DNA of 64,000 bases from JAGNDO01 sp963704975. GTDB taxonomy: Bacteria; Chloroflexota; Anaerolineae; Caldilineales; Caldilineaceae. The number at the start of each line of letters is the position of its first letter. The stretch's first letter is position 1. The stretch covers positions 1-64,000 of the forward strand of contig CAVPIK010000021.1 in NCBI GenBank assembly GCA_963704975.1, written 5' to 3'. Positions 1-7,882 of the stretch are shown one piece after another. Both the position numbers and the translations under genes were made by a program. The notes beneath the pieces are model-generated. The model did not search any database. It was not told the origin of the DNA and worked only from the letters and a program-made list of their open reading frames with translations.

Positions 1-285
1 GGTGGCAGCATCGAAACCCTGGGCAATGTGATCTTGACCGAAGGATGCCAGGTCCAGGGTGATATCCAGGCCCGCACGGTCAGTGTGCGGGGCGCATTCC
101 AAGGCACGATCCGGGCCGACCGAGCCGAGCTTTTGGACGGCTGTCATGTCACCGGGACGGTCTATGTCAACACGGTCTATATTGATGACGGGGCTGTGTT
201 GAATGGCGATGTACGCATGCAGAAAGATGCCCCTGGGTCCGCCACGGGCGAAGACGGTCCTTCGCCCATTCCTGTGATCAATTGA
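1..285 (+). CDS. Bactofilin (polymer-forming cytoskeletal protein), 3' end
   Basis: The reading frame is already open at base 1, so the true start lies upstream. The 95 visible residues show the short-period pattern of a bactofilin beta-helix: small hydrophobic and glycine residues every five to six positions (GDIQARTVSVRGAFQGTIRA, then TGTVYVNTVYIDDG and GDV). Bactofilins polymerise without nucleotide on the inner face of the membrane and act in cell shape and envelope assembly. The C-terminus becomes proline- and aspartate-rich, as is usual outside the helix. The next gene on the same strand begins 144 bases later with its own ribosome binding site, so an operon link is uncertain. Confidence 0.72.
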   Translation, partial: GGSIETLGNVILTEGCQVQGDIQARTVSVRGAFQGTIRADRAELLDGCHVTGTVYVNTVYIDDGAVLNGDVRMQKDAPGSATGEDGPSPIPVIN

Positions 286-429
286 CTGACCCGAATCAAC
301 CGTCCGCCCATTCTGTCAACCCTCCTGCTGTCCGGGTCATTCCGCCGCAGCAGATCCTATCCTGTTTTTCATTCCGATTTACCCACACCCTGTTTGTAGT
401 TCAATCGAGTTTACACAAAGGAGAAATGC

Positions 430-2817
430 ATGAAACAGCACAGCAAGACCATATGGAGCCTGCTTACCTTGCTGATCGTGGCTTCCATGGTATTGGCCGC
501 TTGTGGAGGCGCCGCCACCCCGGCAGCGCCTGCCGCAGAAGCGCCCGCCGCCGAAGCTCCGGCAGCGACCATGACCACGATCAAGGTAGGCACCAACGCC
601 GAATACCAGCCCTTTGAGTTCATTGGCGCTGACGGCGTCATCACCGGCTTTGACGTTGACCTGTTGAACGCTGCCGCCGAGGCTGGCGGGCTGGGCGTCG
701 AACTGGTCAACACCAAGTGGGACGGCATCTTTGTGGCCCTGGCCAGCGGCGAGTTTGACGCCGTGATCAGCGCCGTCACCATCACCCCGGAACGGGCTGA
801 GGTGGTTAACTTCACCGATGCCTACTTCAATGCCGGTCAGGCCATCGCCGTACGTGCCGATAACACGGACATCAACAGCGAAGCCGACCTGGATGGCAAG
901 TCCGTGGGTGTGCAGATTGGCACCACGGGCGACATCTACTTGACCGACAACACCAAGGCCAACGTGCAGCGCTTCGAGGAGAATCCTCTGGCCCTGCAGG
1001 CCCTGGCCAACAAGGATGTCGACGCCGTCGTCGCCGACAGCCCCACCCTGGCCGACTCCATCAAGGCCAACCCGGAACTGGGCCTGAAGATGGTCGGCGA
1101 GCCCTTCACCGAAGAGCTGTACGGCATCGCCGTCAACAAGGGCAAGCCTGAAGTCCTGGCCGCCCTGAACGCCGGTCTGGCCGCCATTCGGGCCGACGGC
1201 ACCTATGACGCCATCTACGACACCTGGTTTGGCACCGATGAGATGGCCGCCGCCCCCGCCGCCAGCATGGATCTGATGAGCGTCTCCGCCCCGGATTGTG
1301 AGTACGGCGGTCTGTTCAAATCCATCGAAGCCGTGGACGAGCTGACGGTCAAGATGACCCTGTGCAGCCCGGATGTGGCCTTCCCCTCCAAGGTGGCCTT
1401 CTCCTCCTTCGCCATCCAATCCTCCGACTACCTGGAATCCACGGGTGGCGGCGGCACCTTGGTCGACGCCCCCATGGGCACCGGCCCCTACATGCTGGAC
1501 CGTTGGGTGCGGGGTGACAGCCTCATCCTCAAGAAGAACCCCAACTATTGGGGCACGCCTGCGGCCAACGAGACCCTGATCTTCCGCTGGAGCACCGAAG
1601 GCGCCCAGCGTCTGTTGGAGCTGCAATCCGGCACGGTTGACGGTATCGACAACCCCTCCCCGGATGACTTCGCCACCATCGAAGGCGACGCCACCCTGAC
1701 CCTCTATCCCCGAGAAGCGCTGAACATCTTCTATGTGGGCATGAACGACGCCCATGCGCCCTTTGACAACGAAATGGTGCGTCAGGCCATTGCCATGGGC
1801 ATTGACCGCCAGCGTATCGTGGACAACTTCTACCCGGCTGGTTCCGTGGTGGCGTCCCACTTCACCCCCTGCGCCATTCCCGGCGGCTGTGAGGGCGAAG
1901 ACTGGTACGAGTTCGACCCGGTGGCCGCCAAGGCCCTGTTGGCCGAGGCTGGCTTCCCCGATGGCTTCGAGACCGTGATCAACTATCGCGATGTCTTCCG
2001 TAGCTATCTGCCCGAACCGGGCGTGGTCTCCCAGGACATCCAGGCCCAGCTCAAGGCCAACCTGAACATCGATGCCACCATCGAGGTGATGGAGTCCGGT
2101 GCGTTCTTGGATGCCTCTGACGCTGGCGAGTTGACGGGTTTCCATCTGCTGGGTTGGGGTGCGGACTATCCCGATGCCACCAACTTCCTGGACTTCCACT
2201 TCGGTGCAGGCGCCTCCGACCAGTTCGGTGGCGGCCATGCGGACATCCACGAAGCCCTGAAGAACGGTGGCGCCTGTCGGATCCGGCCGAGCGCAACGCC
2301 TTCTACGCCGAGGCCAACAAGCTGATCAAGCAGCATGTGCCCATGATCCCCATGGCCCACGGTGGTTCCGCCACAGCCTTCAAGGCTGATGCGGTCGGCG
2401 CCCACGCCAGCCCCCTGGGCAACGAGTACTTCGCCAGCATGAGCGTTCCCGGCCAGGACTCCTTCGTGTGGATGCAGAACGCCGAGCCTATCGGCCTCTA
2501 CTGCGCCGACGAGACCGACGGCGAGAGCCTGCGGGCCTGTGAGCAGATCAGCGAGTCCCTGTTGGCCTACGAAATTGCCGGCACCGCGGTCGATCCCGTC
2601 CTTGGCCGAGAGCTTCGAGGCCAATGCCGAGTTGACCGAGTGGACCTTCAACCTGCGCCCAGGCGTCACCTTCCATGATGGCAGCGCCCTGGATGCCAAC
2701 GATGTGGTCATGTCCTACGCCGTCCAATGGGATGCCGCCAACCCCCTGCATGCGGGTCGCAACGGCACCTTCACCTACTGGTCCGGCCTGTTCGGCGGTT
2801 TCCTGAACGCCGAATAA
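430..2817 (+). CDS. Hybrid substrate-binding lipoprotein: family 3 (amino-acid type) plus rearranged family 5 (peptide type) domain
   Basis: ATG at 430 follows AAAGGAG. A lipoprotein signal ends at LAACGG (Cys about residue 24), followed by an Ala/Pro/Glu linker. Residues about 48-272 form a complete SBP_bac_3 domain (GTNAEYQPFEF, SGEFDAVISAVTITPERAE, YDTWFG). From residue about 285 the sequence is SBP_bac_5, but it begins in the middle of that fold (IEAVDELTVKMTLCSPDVAF), runs to the usual family C-terminus (ASPLGNEYF), then continues into what is normally the family N-terminus (AEPIGLYCADETDGESLR, LAESFEANAELTEWTFNLR, GVTFHDGSALDANDVV) and stops. The peptide-binding fold therefore looks circularly permuted. 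Two frame corrections are needed: near 2275 (one base missing) and near 2598 (one extra). Downstream permeases of both transporter types fit a dual role, which is inference. Confidence 0.8.
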
Positions 2818-2832
2818 GCCTTCTATGTCTGC

Positions 2833-2947
2833 CCATTGGGGGCGAGGCGTCTGTCTCGCCCCCAATGGTTTGATGCTGGCGTGGCAGCCCGGACGATAAT
2901 CGTCCGGGCTGCACCGCCAGACAGAGGGGCGGTGGTTCACCGCCCCT
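2833..2947 (+). terminator. Three tandem hairpins between the binding-protein gene and dppB
   Basis: Arms 2833-2846/2855-2868, 2884-2897/2899-2912 and 2925-2934/2938-2947 are perfect or near-perfect inverted repeats. Only the last is followed by a short pyrimidine-rich run. Such structures between a binding-protein gene and its permease genes commonly reduce read-through and stabilise the upstream message, which would give an excess of binding protein; that role is inferred here. Confidence 0.7.
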
Positions 2948-3017
2948 TTCTATTGCAACTTACTTTGCACTTAATTCTTGCACCTGATCCTTCCCTCCCC
3001 ATCGCGGAGAGACGTCC

Positions 3018-4096
3018 ATGTCCCAATACATTTTGCGTCGTCTGCTGTTGGCCATTCCGGTCTTGGTGGGCATTATCTTTGTCACCTTTACCCTGGCCCG
3101 GTTGATCCCTGGGGATCCGTGCCGGGCCCAGTTGGGCGAACGGGCCACGGACGAACTGTGCGATGCCTTTGACGCCCGCTATGGCCTGGACAAACCCATC
3201 GTTGTGCAGTTCGGCATCTACATGACCGATGTGCTAAAAGGCGATCTGGGCGAGTCCATTCGCTTTGGCAAGCCGGTGACCACCCTGATCATCGAACGGC
3301 TGCCCATGACCGTGGAGTTGAGCACGGCCGCGCTGATCTTCGCCGTGATCACTCGGCATCCCCCTGGGGATGCTATCCGCCCTGCGCCACAACAGCACCA
3401 CAGATGTGGTGACCATGGTGGGGGCCAATATTGGCGTTTCCATGCCCGTTTTTTGGCTGGGGTTGATGCTGGCCTACCTATTTGCGGTGGTTCTGAAGGG
3501 AACCCCTTTCTGGCTGCCGCCCTCGGGCCGACTTTCACCCGGTCTGTATGCCGCCAGATCTGGCCGAAACCTTCGGCTGGGCATTAGAGCCCGGTGGCCT
3601 CAAATCCCTGGTGACCTTCTTCTCCAACATGGTGATCTTTAACAGCTTGATCACGGGCAATTGGGAAGTATTTTGGGACGCGCTCAAACATTTGATCCTG
3701 CCCGCGGTGGCCCTGGGCACCATTCCCCTGGCCATCATCGCCCGCATGACCCGATCCAGTTTGCTGGAAGTGCTGGGCGTGGACTATATCCGCACAGCCC
3801 GGGCCAAGGGGCTGTCCGAGCGAGCGGTGATCTTGCGCCACGCTATGGGCAACGCCATGTTGCCCGTCATCACCATCATTGGGCTTTCCCTGGGCACCCT
3901 GCTGGGCGGGGCCGTGCTGACCGAGACCATCTTTGGCCTGGCCGGGGTGGGGCGCATGCTCTTCGAGTCCATCACCGCCCGGGACTACACCGTGGTCCAA
4001 GGCTTCACCCTGGTGATCGCCGTGGGCTTTGTGCTGGTCAATTTGATTGTGGACGTCTCGTACGTCTTCTTCGACCCGCGCATCCGGTTGGAATAG
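3018..4096 (+). CDS. Peptide-type ABC transporter permease, DppB family (frame-corrected)
   Basis: Inner-membrane permease that pairs with a DppC-type partner to import oligopeptides. The N-terminus MSQYILRRLLLAIPVLVGI is typical of the family. The C-terminal half carries the BPD_transp_1 signature, including the EAA-loop region (LGVDYIRTARAKGLSERAV) and the final DPRIRLE seen in nearly all DppB proteins. The corrected length of about 358 residues is slightly above the family norm. Two single-base insertions break the frame, near 3352 (within AVI/LGIPLGMLSAL) and near 3545 (before MPPDLAE). The gene lies 200 bases after the hybrid binding-protein gene and ahead of a DppC-type gene; a dispersed repeat starts right at its stop codon. 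Confidence 0.9.
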
Positions 4097-4266
4097 CCAA
4101 CCCCCTCCCAGCCTCCCCCAGATTGGGGGAGGAGCCGGATCGCCGCAAAGCAGCCGGATCACCGAAGACGAAAGTCCGGGTAACTTGGACTGTCCCCTCC
4201 CCAATCCTTGGGTTGAGTAGGCCCATAGGCCGTATCGAAACCTGGGGAGGGCTAGGGTGGGGTTGG
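4097..4266. repeat. MITE-like palindromic element, copy 1
   Basis: Left end CCCCCTCCCAGCCTCCCCCA with an immediate inverted partner GGGGGAGG; right end with GGGAGGGCTAGGGTGGGGTT. It contains GACGAAAGTCCGG and, at 4212-4243, a second repeat unit (GAGTAGGCC and GGCCGTATCGAAACC). The same ends recur at 23657-23765 and, inverted, at 63817-63936. It carries no open reading frame. Confidence 0.75.
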
Positions 4267-4334
4267 CTGTTGCGTTGAATCCAAATAATCGAGCATCAAG
4301 ATCCCAGCCATCATGGGAATGAGGGTCCACGTCT

Positions 4335-5294
4335 ATGCCGCCGACTGAAATGCAGGCCGAATCCACCAACCCAGCCGATGCCAAGCTGTTGATCGCCCCG
4401 GCCCGATCTCAGAACAGCTTTTGGGGCGATGTGTTCAAGGCGTTCCGGCGCAATCGCTCGGCCAATGTGGGGTTGATCTCCCTGTTGATCTTGATCCTGA
4501 TCGCTGGTCTGGCCCCGGTGATCGCCCCCTTCGATCCCACCCAAGTGTTGATCGGCATCGAAGATGTGAAGAAGCGCACGGCCCCGTGCATCCACATCTT
4601 GGGCTGCCCGGAAGATCAACCCCAACACATCATGGGCACGGACGGCAATGTGCGGGATCAGTTTAGCCGCATCATCTACGGCTCCCGCATCTCCCTCTCC
4701 ATTGGCTTCAGCACCGTGGGCTTTGCCATTATCATCGGCACCCTGTTGGGGATTGTGGCCGGCTATGTGGGCGGGTGGACGGACAACATCATCATGCGGT
4801 TGATGGATGTGCTGCTGGCCTTTCCAGCGCTCTTGTTGGCCATTGCCATCGTCTCCGTCTTGGGACCGGGGCTGGTCAACGCCCTGCTGGCCATCGCCAT
4901 TGTCTCGATCCCGGTCTATGCCCGGGTCTCCCGGGCCAGTGTGCTGACCATCAAAGAGCAGGAATTTATCACCGCGTCCCGGTCGGTGGGCAGCCCGCCC
5001 AAGCGGTTGCTCTTCCGCCATATCCTGCCCCACGCCCTCACCCCGCTGATCGTGCAGGGCACTCTGGGCATCGCCACGGCCATCTTGGATGCCGCCGCCC
5101 TTTCCTTCCTGGGCCTGGGCGCCCAGCCTCCCCTGCCCGAATGGGGATCCATGCTGGGGGCCGAGCGCAACCAGGTTTTCAGCGCCCCCCACCTTGTCTT
5201 CTTCCCCGGTCTGGCCATCATGTTCACGGTCCTCAGCTTCAACCTGCTGGGCGATGGCCTGCGGGATGCCCTGGATCCCCGGCTGCGGTCATAA
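4335..5294 (+). CDS. Peptide-type ABC transporter permease, DppC family
   Basis: Intact 319-residue inner-membrane permease. Features: an N-terminal cytosolic segment with FRRNRSANVG, the first membrane helix (LISLLILILIAGLAPVIAPF), the periplasmic GTDGNVRDQFSRIIYGSRIS segment typical of DppC/OppC, the EAA-loop region (VLTIKEQEFITASRSVG), and the C-terminal GDGLRDALDPRLR that closes this family. It is the expected heterodimer partner of the DppB-like gene upstream. A dispersed repeat and about 240 bases separate the two, longer than in a usual dpp operon. No frame problem was seen. No ATPase gene (DppD/DppF) follows in the window. Confidence 0.93.
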   Translation: MPPTEMQAESTNPADAKLLIAPARSQNSFWGDVFKAFRRNRSANVGLISLLILILIAGLAPVIAPFDPTQVLIGIEDVKKRTAPCIHILGCPEDQPQHIMGTDGNVRDQFSRIIYGSRISLSIGFSTVGFAIIIGTLLGIVAGYVGGWTDNIIMRLMDVLLAFPALLLAIAIVSVLGPGLVNALLAIAIVSIPVYARVSRASVLTIKEQEFITASRSVGSPPKRLLFRHILPHALTPLIVQGTLGIATAILDAAALSFLGLGAQPPLPEWGSMLGAERNQVFSAPHLVFFPGLAIMFTVLSFNLLGDGLRDALDPRLRS

Positions 5295-5452
5295 GGTCAG
5301 ATTTTCCCCAATTGGAAGCACGCCCCATTGTCATCCGGCCCCGGATGTGGTAAAACCTGATGTGCAGCGAATGAACTACGGGATCCCCGCGACCCTTGGC
5401 GCTGCGGTAAATCGATCAAACCCAACACACAATCAAGAGGAGAAGAACAACT

Positions 5453-5972
5453 ATGTCCCGAACAGTTACGCTGAAAGGCAACCCGGCTTCAGAGATCTAT
5501 GGCGAGCCCGTGGAAGTTGGCCAGGCTGCCCCGGCAGCCATCTGGCCGCACAGGTGGCTTCAGCACGGCCACCTTCGACGTGATCAACGATACCCAGGGC
5601 AAGATCCGGGTATTCAACTTCGTGCCCAGCCTGCACACGGGTATTTGCGATGCCCAGACCCGCCGCTTCAATTTGGAGATGAACGACTACAAGGAGCAGG
5701 TAGCCGTCGTCACCATCAGCGCGGATCTGCCCTTTGTCCAGCAGGCATGGTGTGGCACCGCCGGCCTGGAGGAGGCCATCATGGTCTCGGATCACTTTGA
5801 CATGGCCGTCGGCAAGGCGTACGGCGCCTATCTGATCGATTTTCGGCTGAACCAGCGGGCAGTCGTGGTGGTGGACGCCGCCGGCGTGGTGCAGTACACA
5901 GAGTACTGCCCAGCCATCGGTATGCACCCGGACTACGAGGCTGCCGTGGCGGCGGTGAAAGAACTGCTGTAA
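5453..5972 (+). CDS. tpx: Thiol peroxidase, Tpx-type peroxiredoxin (frame-corrected)
   Basis: Reduces hydrogen peroxide and organic peroxides using a peroxidatic cysteine. The start MSRTVTLKGNP and the phrase VPSLHTGICDAQTRRF are diagnostic of Tpx; the Cys in GICDAQTRRF is the peroxidatic residue, with the conserved Thr three positions before it. A later WCGTAGLEEAIMVSDHF region contains a second cysteine, near the usual place of the resolving cysteine. The corrected protein has about 172 residues. One extra base between 5530 and 5550 breaks the frame after VGQAAPA. ATG 5453 is preceded by AGAGGAG. The gene sits alone between two permease genes, which is unusual for tpx. Confidence 0.88.
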
Positions 5973-5992
5973 AGAAATAGGGGAGTGCGTAT

Positions 5993-6012
5993 CATGTGTG
6001 TCGACACACATG
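5993..6012. promoter_or_regulatory. Perfect 20-bp palindrome, possible operator
   Basis: CATGTGTGTCGACACACATG is a perfect palindrome in the 120-base gap between tpx and the GlnP-like permease gene, about 80 bases before the chosen start. Its length and two-fold symmetry suit a dimeric repressor site. No terminator-type T-run follows it. Confidence 0.35.
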
Positions 6013-6090
6013 AGTACGCAATCCCCGCTGCCCCAAGACCCAGCCCCACTCTTCAAGACCCACACTCCGCGTAGGACGCCAACCAAAGGG

Positions 6091-6885
6091 GGAATGATGC
6101 AGAAGATCATCAAGGAAGCGCCCAAGATCACCAGCAAGACGCGTCTGTTGAATTTTCCGTGGTGGATCGTGATTATCGTCCTGATCGGCATCGCCATTTT
6201 CTTCAGTATTGTGGGCAACTCCATCTATCAAGATGCCTTCGCCTGGATCGCCCCCGGTATCGTCCTCACCCTGCAAGTCACGATTATCTCCTATGTGCTG
6301 GCCGTCCTCATCGGTCTGGTTTTCAGCCTCATGCGGCTCAGCAAAAACCCGGTGATCTACGCCTTTTCCACCCTCTATGTGGAAATTATGCGCGGGCTGC
6401 CCATGCTGGTGATCATCCTCTATGCCGGTTTTGTGATCGGGCCGGGCATCCGGGACGCCACGCAGGGGGCCGTGGACCCGTCCATGTTGTGGCGGGCCAT
6501 CGTCGGCCTGGCCATGGGCTATGGGGCCTATATTTCCGAGGTCTTCCGGGGGGGCATCCAGTCCATCGGCACGGGCCAGATGGAGGCCGCCCGCAGCCTG
6601 GGCATGACCTATATGCAGTCCATGCGCTTGGTGATCCTGCCCCAGGCCATCCGCATCATTCTGCCGCCCTTGGGCAACGACCTGATCGCCATGCTCAAGG
6701 ACAGCTCCCTGATCTCGATCTTGGCCCTGGAAGACACCTTGCAGTTGGGCCGCCAATTTATCAGCCGCAGCTTCCGGGCCTTTGAAGGCTACAACACCGT
6801 GGCCATCATCTTCCTGCTCATGACCCTGACCCTTTCGTTGGGGGTACGCTGGTTGGAAGGAAAGATGGAGACCAAGTCTCGCTAA
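6091..6885 (+). CDS. Amino-acid-type ABC transporter permease, GlnP/HisM family
   Basis: Polar amino acid permease of the HisM/GlnP type, with several membrane helices. The start at 6091 or 6094 (MMQKIIKE) is chosen because AAAGGGGG precedes it; the frame stays open upstream to 5998 but that stretch has no membrane or domain features. Family marks: LTLQVTIISYVLAVLIGL, YVEIMRGLPMLVIIL, GYGAYISEVFRGGIQSI (EAA loop GQMEAARSLGM), and PPLGNDLIAMLKDSSLIS. The length of about 264 residues is normal. This permease type is normally served by family 3 binding proteins, the same family as the N-terminal domain of the hybrid protein at 430. No GlnQ-type ATPase gene is present nearby. Confidence 0.92.
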   Translation, partial: GMMQKIIKEAPKITSKTRLLNFPWWIVIIVLIGIAIFFSIVGNSIYQDAFAWIAPGIVLTLQVTIISYVLAVLIGLVFSLMRLSKNPVIYAFSTLYVEIMRGLPMLVIILYAGFVIGPGIRDATQGAVDPSMLWRAIVGLAMGYGAYISEVFRGGIQSIGTGQMEAARSLGMTYMQSMRLVILPQAIRIILPPLGNDLIAMLKDSSLISILALEDTLQLGRQFISRSFRAFEGYNTVAIIFLLMTLTLSLGVRWLEGKMETKSR

Positions 6886-6896
6886 AAGCATTTCAA

Positions 6897-6980
6897 GCGC
6901 AGAGGGCGCGGAGATGCGCAGAGAGTCACAGAGAAGACGGCTTTTCCTTTGCGCTCTTGGCGTCTTTGCGGTGAACGATA
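6897..6980 (-). repeat. Dispersed CACCGCAAAGACGC repeat, copy A
   Basis: Read on the minus strand it begins TTCACCGCAAAGACGCCAAG and ends with TCTCTGCGC and TCTGCGC motifs. Two more copies occur in direct orientation at 43152-43235 and 43806-43880. It has no open reading frame and fills the gap between the permease gene and plsY. Confidence 0.65.
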
Positions 6981-7038
6981 GACTTTTACAAGAAGCTTCA
7001 TTTGACTCGTATCTGATTAGAATCAGGAGCAATACCGC

Positions 7039-7680
7039 ATGATGACAGGGGTAATCGTGGTTATCGCCGCAGGCCTTGTGGGCTATCTGCTGGGTTCCCT
7101 GCCCGTGGGCTTTTTGGTCTGCCGCCTGTATGGGGTGGACATCCGCACAGTGGGCAGTGGACGCACGGGCGGGACCAATGCCTGGCGGGCTGCCGGGCTG
7201 AAAGCGGCCATCCCCACCATTTTGGGGGATGCGGGCAAGGGGGCACTGGCCATCCTTTTGGTCAACTATGCGGTCGATCTCTGGTTCCCCAGCATGGGCA
7301 GCCTGACCAAGGAGCTAGCCGTGGCTCTGGCTGGCGGTGCGGCCGTGTGGGGACACAACTGGTCCATCTTCCTCAAATTCAAGGGGGGGGCCGGGGGGAT
7401 CACCGCCGCCGTCACCTGTTTGGCCCTCTTTCCCTTGGCCGGGGGCATGGTCGCCGTGGTGGGCGCCCTGGTGATCTGGTGGACGCGTATGGCCTCCGTG
7501 GGCACCTTCGCCGTGGGGGCCACCGCCTTTGCCTCCCTGACCATCCTGGCCATCGCCGGGGATGCGCCATGGGCGTACACCCTCTTTGGCATCATGGCCC
7601 TGGCGGCCATCTTCATCTCCTTGCGCCGCAACCGGGAAAACGTGCGTGACGGCCAGGAACGGGTGATTACCATTTGGTAG
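7039..7680 (+). CDS. plsY: Acyl-phosphate:glycerol-3-phosphate acyltransferase (PlsY family)
   Basis: Membrane enzyme that transfers an acyl chain from acyl phosphate to glycerol 3-phosphate, the first step of phospholipid synthesis. The 213-residue protein has the PlsY motifs in order: GYLLGSLPVGFLV with VGSGRTGGTNAWRAAG (motif 1), GHNWSIFLKFKGGAGG (motif 2) and RRNRENVRDGQE near the end. Five or more hydrophobic segments are visible. Canonical motif 1 is GSGNxGATN, and here it reads GSGRTGGTN, a modest variation shared by divergent PlsY paralogues. A strong intrinsic terminator follows at 7710, so transcription ends here. Confidence 0.87.
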   Translation: MMTGVIVVIAAGLVGYLLGSLPVGFLVCRLYGVDIRTVGSGRTGGTNAWRAAGLKAAIPTILGDAGKGALAILLVNYAVDLWFPSMGSLTKELAVALAGGAAVWGHNWSIFLKFKGGAGGITAAVTCLALFPLAGGMVAVVGALVIWWTRMASVGTFAVGATAFASLTILAIAGDAPWAYTLFGIMALAAIFISLRRNRENVRDGQERVITIW

Positions 7681-7709
7681 GGAGACAGGTTGCGGGTTTA
7701 TTGGACAGA

Positions 7710-7750
7710 AAATGGGGACACGGCCTTAATAGAGCTGTGTCCCCATTTTT
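7710..7750 (+). terminator. Intrinsic terminator after plsY
   Basis: Arms AAATGGGGACAC (7710-7721) and GTGTCCCCATTT (7737-7748) pair perfectly across a 15-base loop and end in a T-run. Confidence 0.85.
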
Positions 7751-7882
7751 GCTAAAAAATAGAGGGAAACGTAGAGCGCATCTACGGAAAGATACGGAGA
7801 GACGGCCAGGGTTGACCATGCTAGAATGGGAATTATCTCAACGAAGGTAGAACAACACCTATCTGTTAGCATCGGTGCCTAA

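Noticed and set aside
379..2250. Long minus-strand open frame of about 620 codons opposite the binding-protein gene
   Set aside because: It mirrors the codon pattern of the real plus-strand gene, has Gly/Val/His-rich composition, no domain and no ribosome binding site; a GC-rich shadow frame.
3018..4096. Programmed +1 frameshifting of the prfB type in dppB
   Set aside because: No shared slippery sequence, stop codon placement or upstream Shine-Dalgarno-like stimulator was seen at the break sites.
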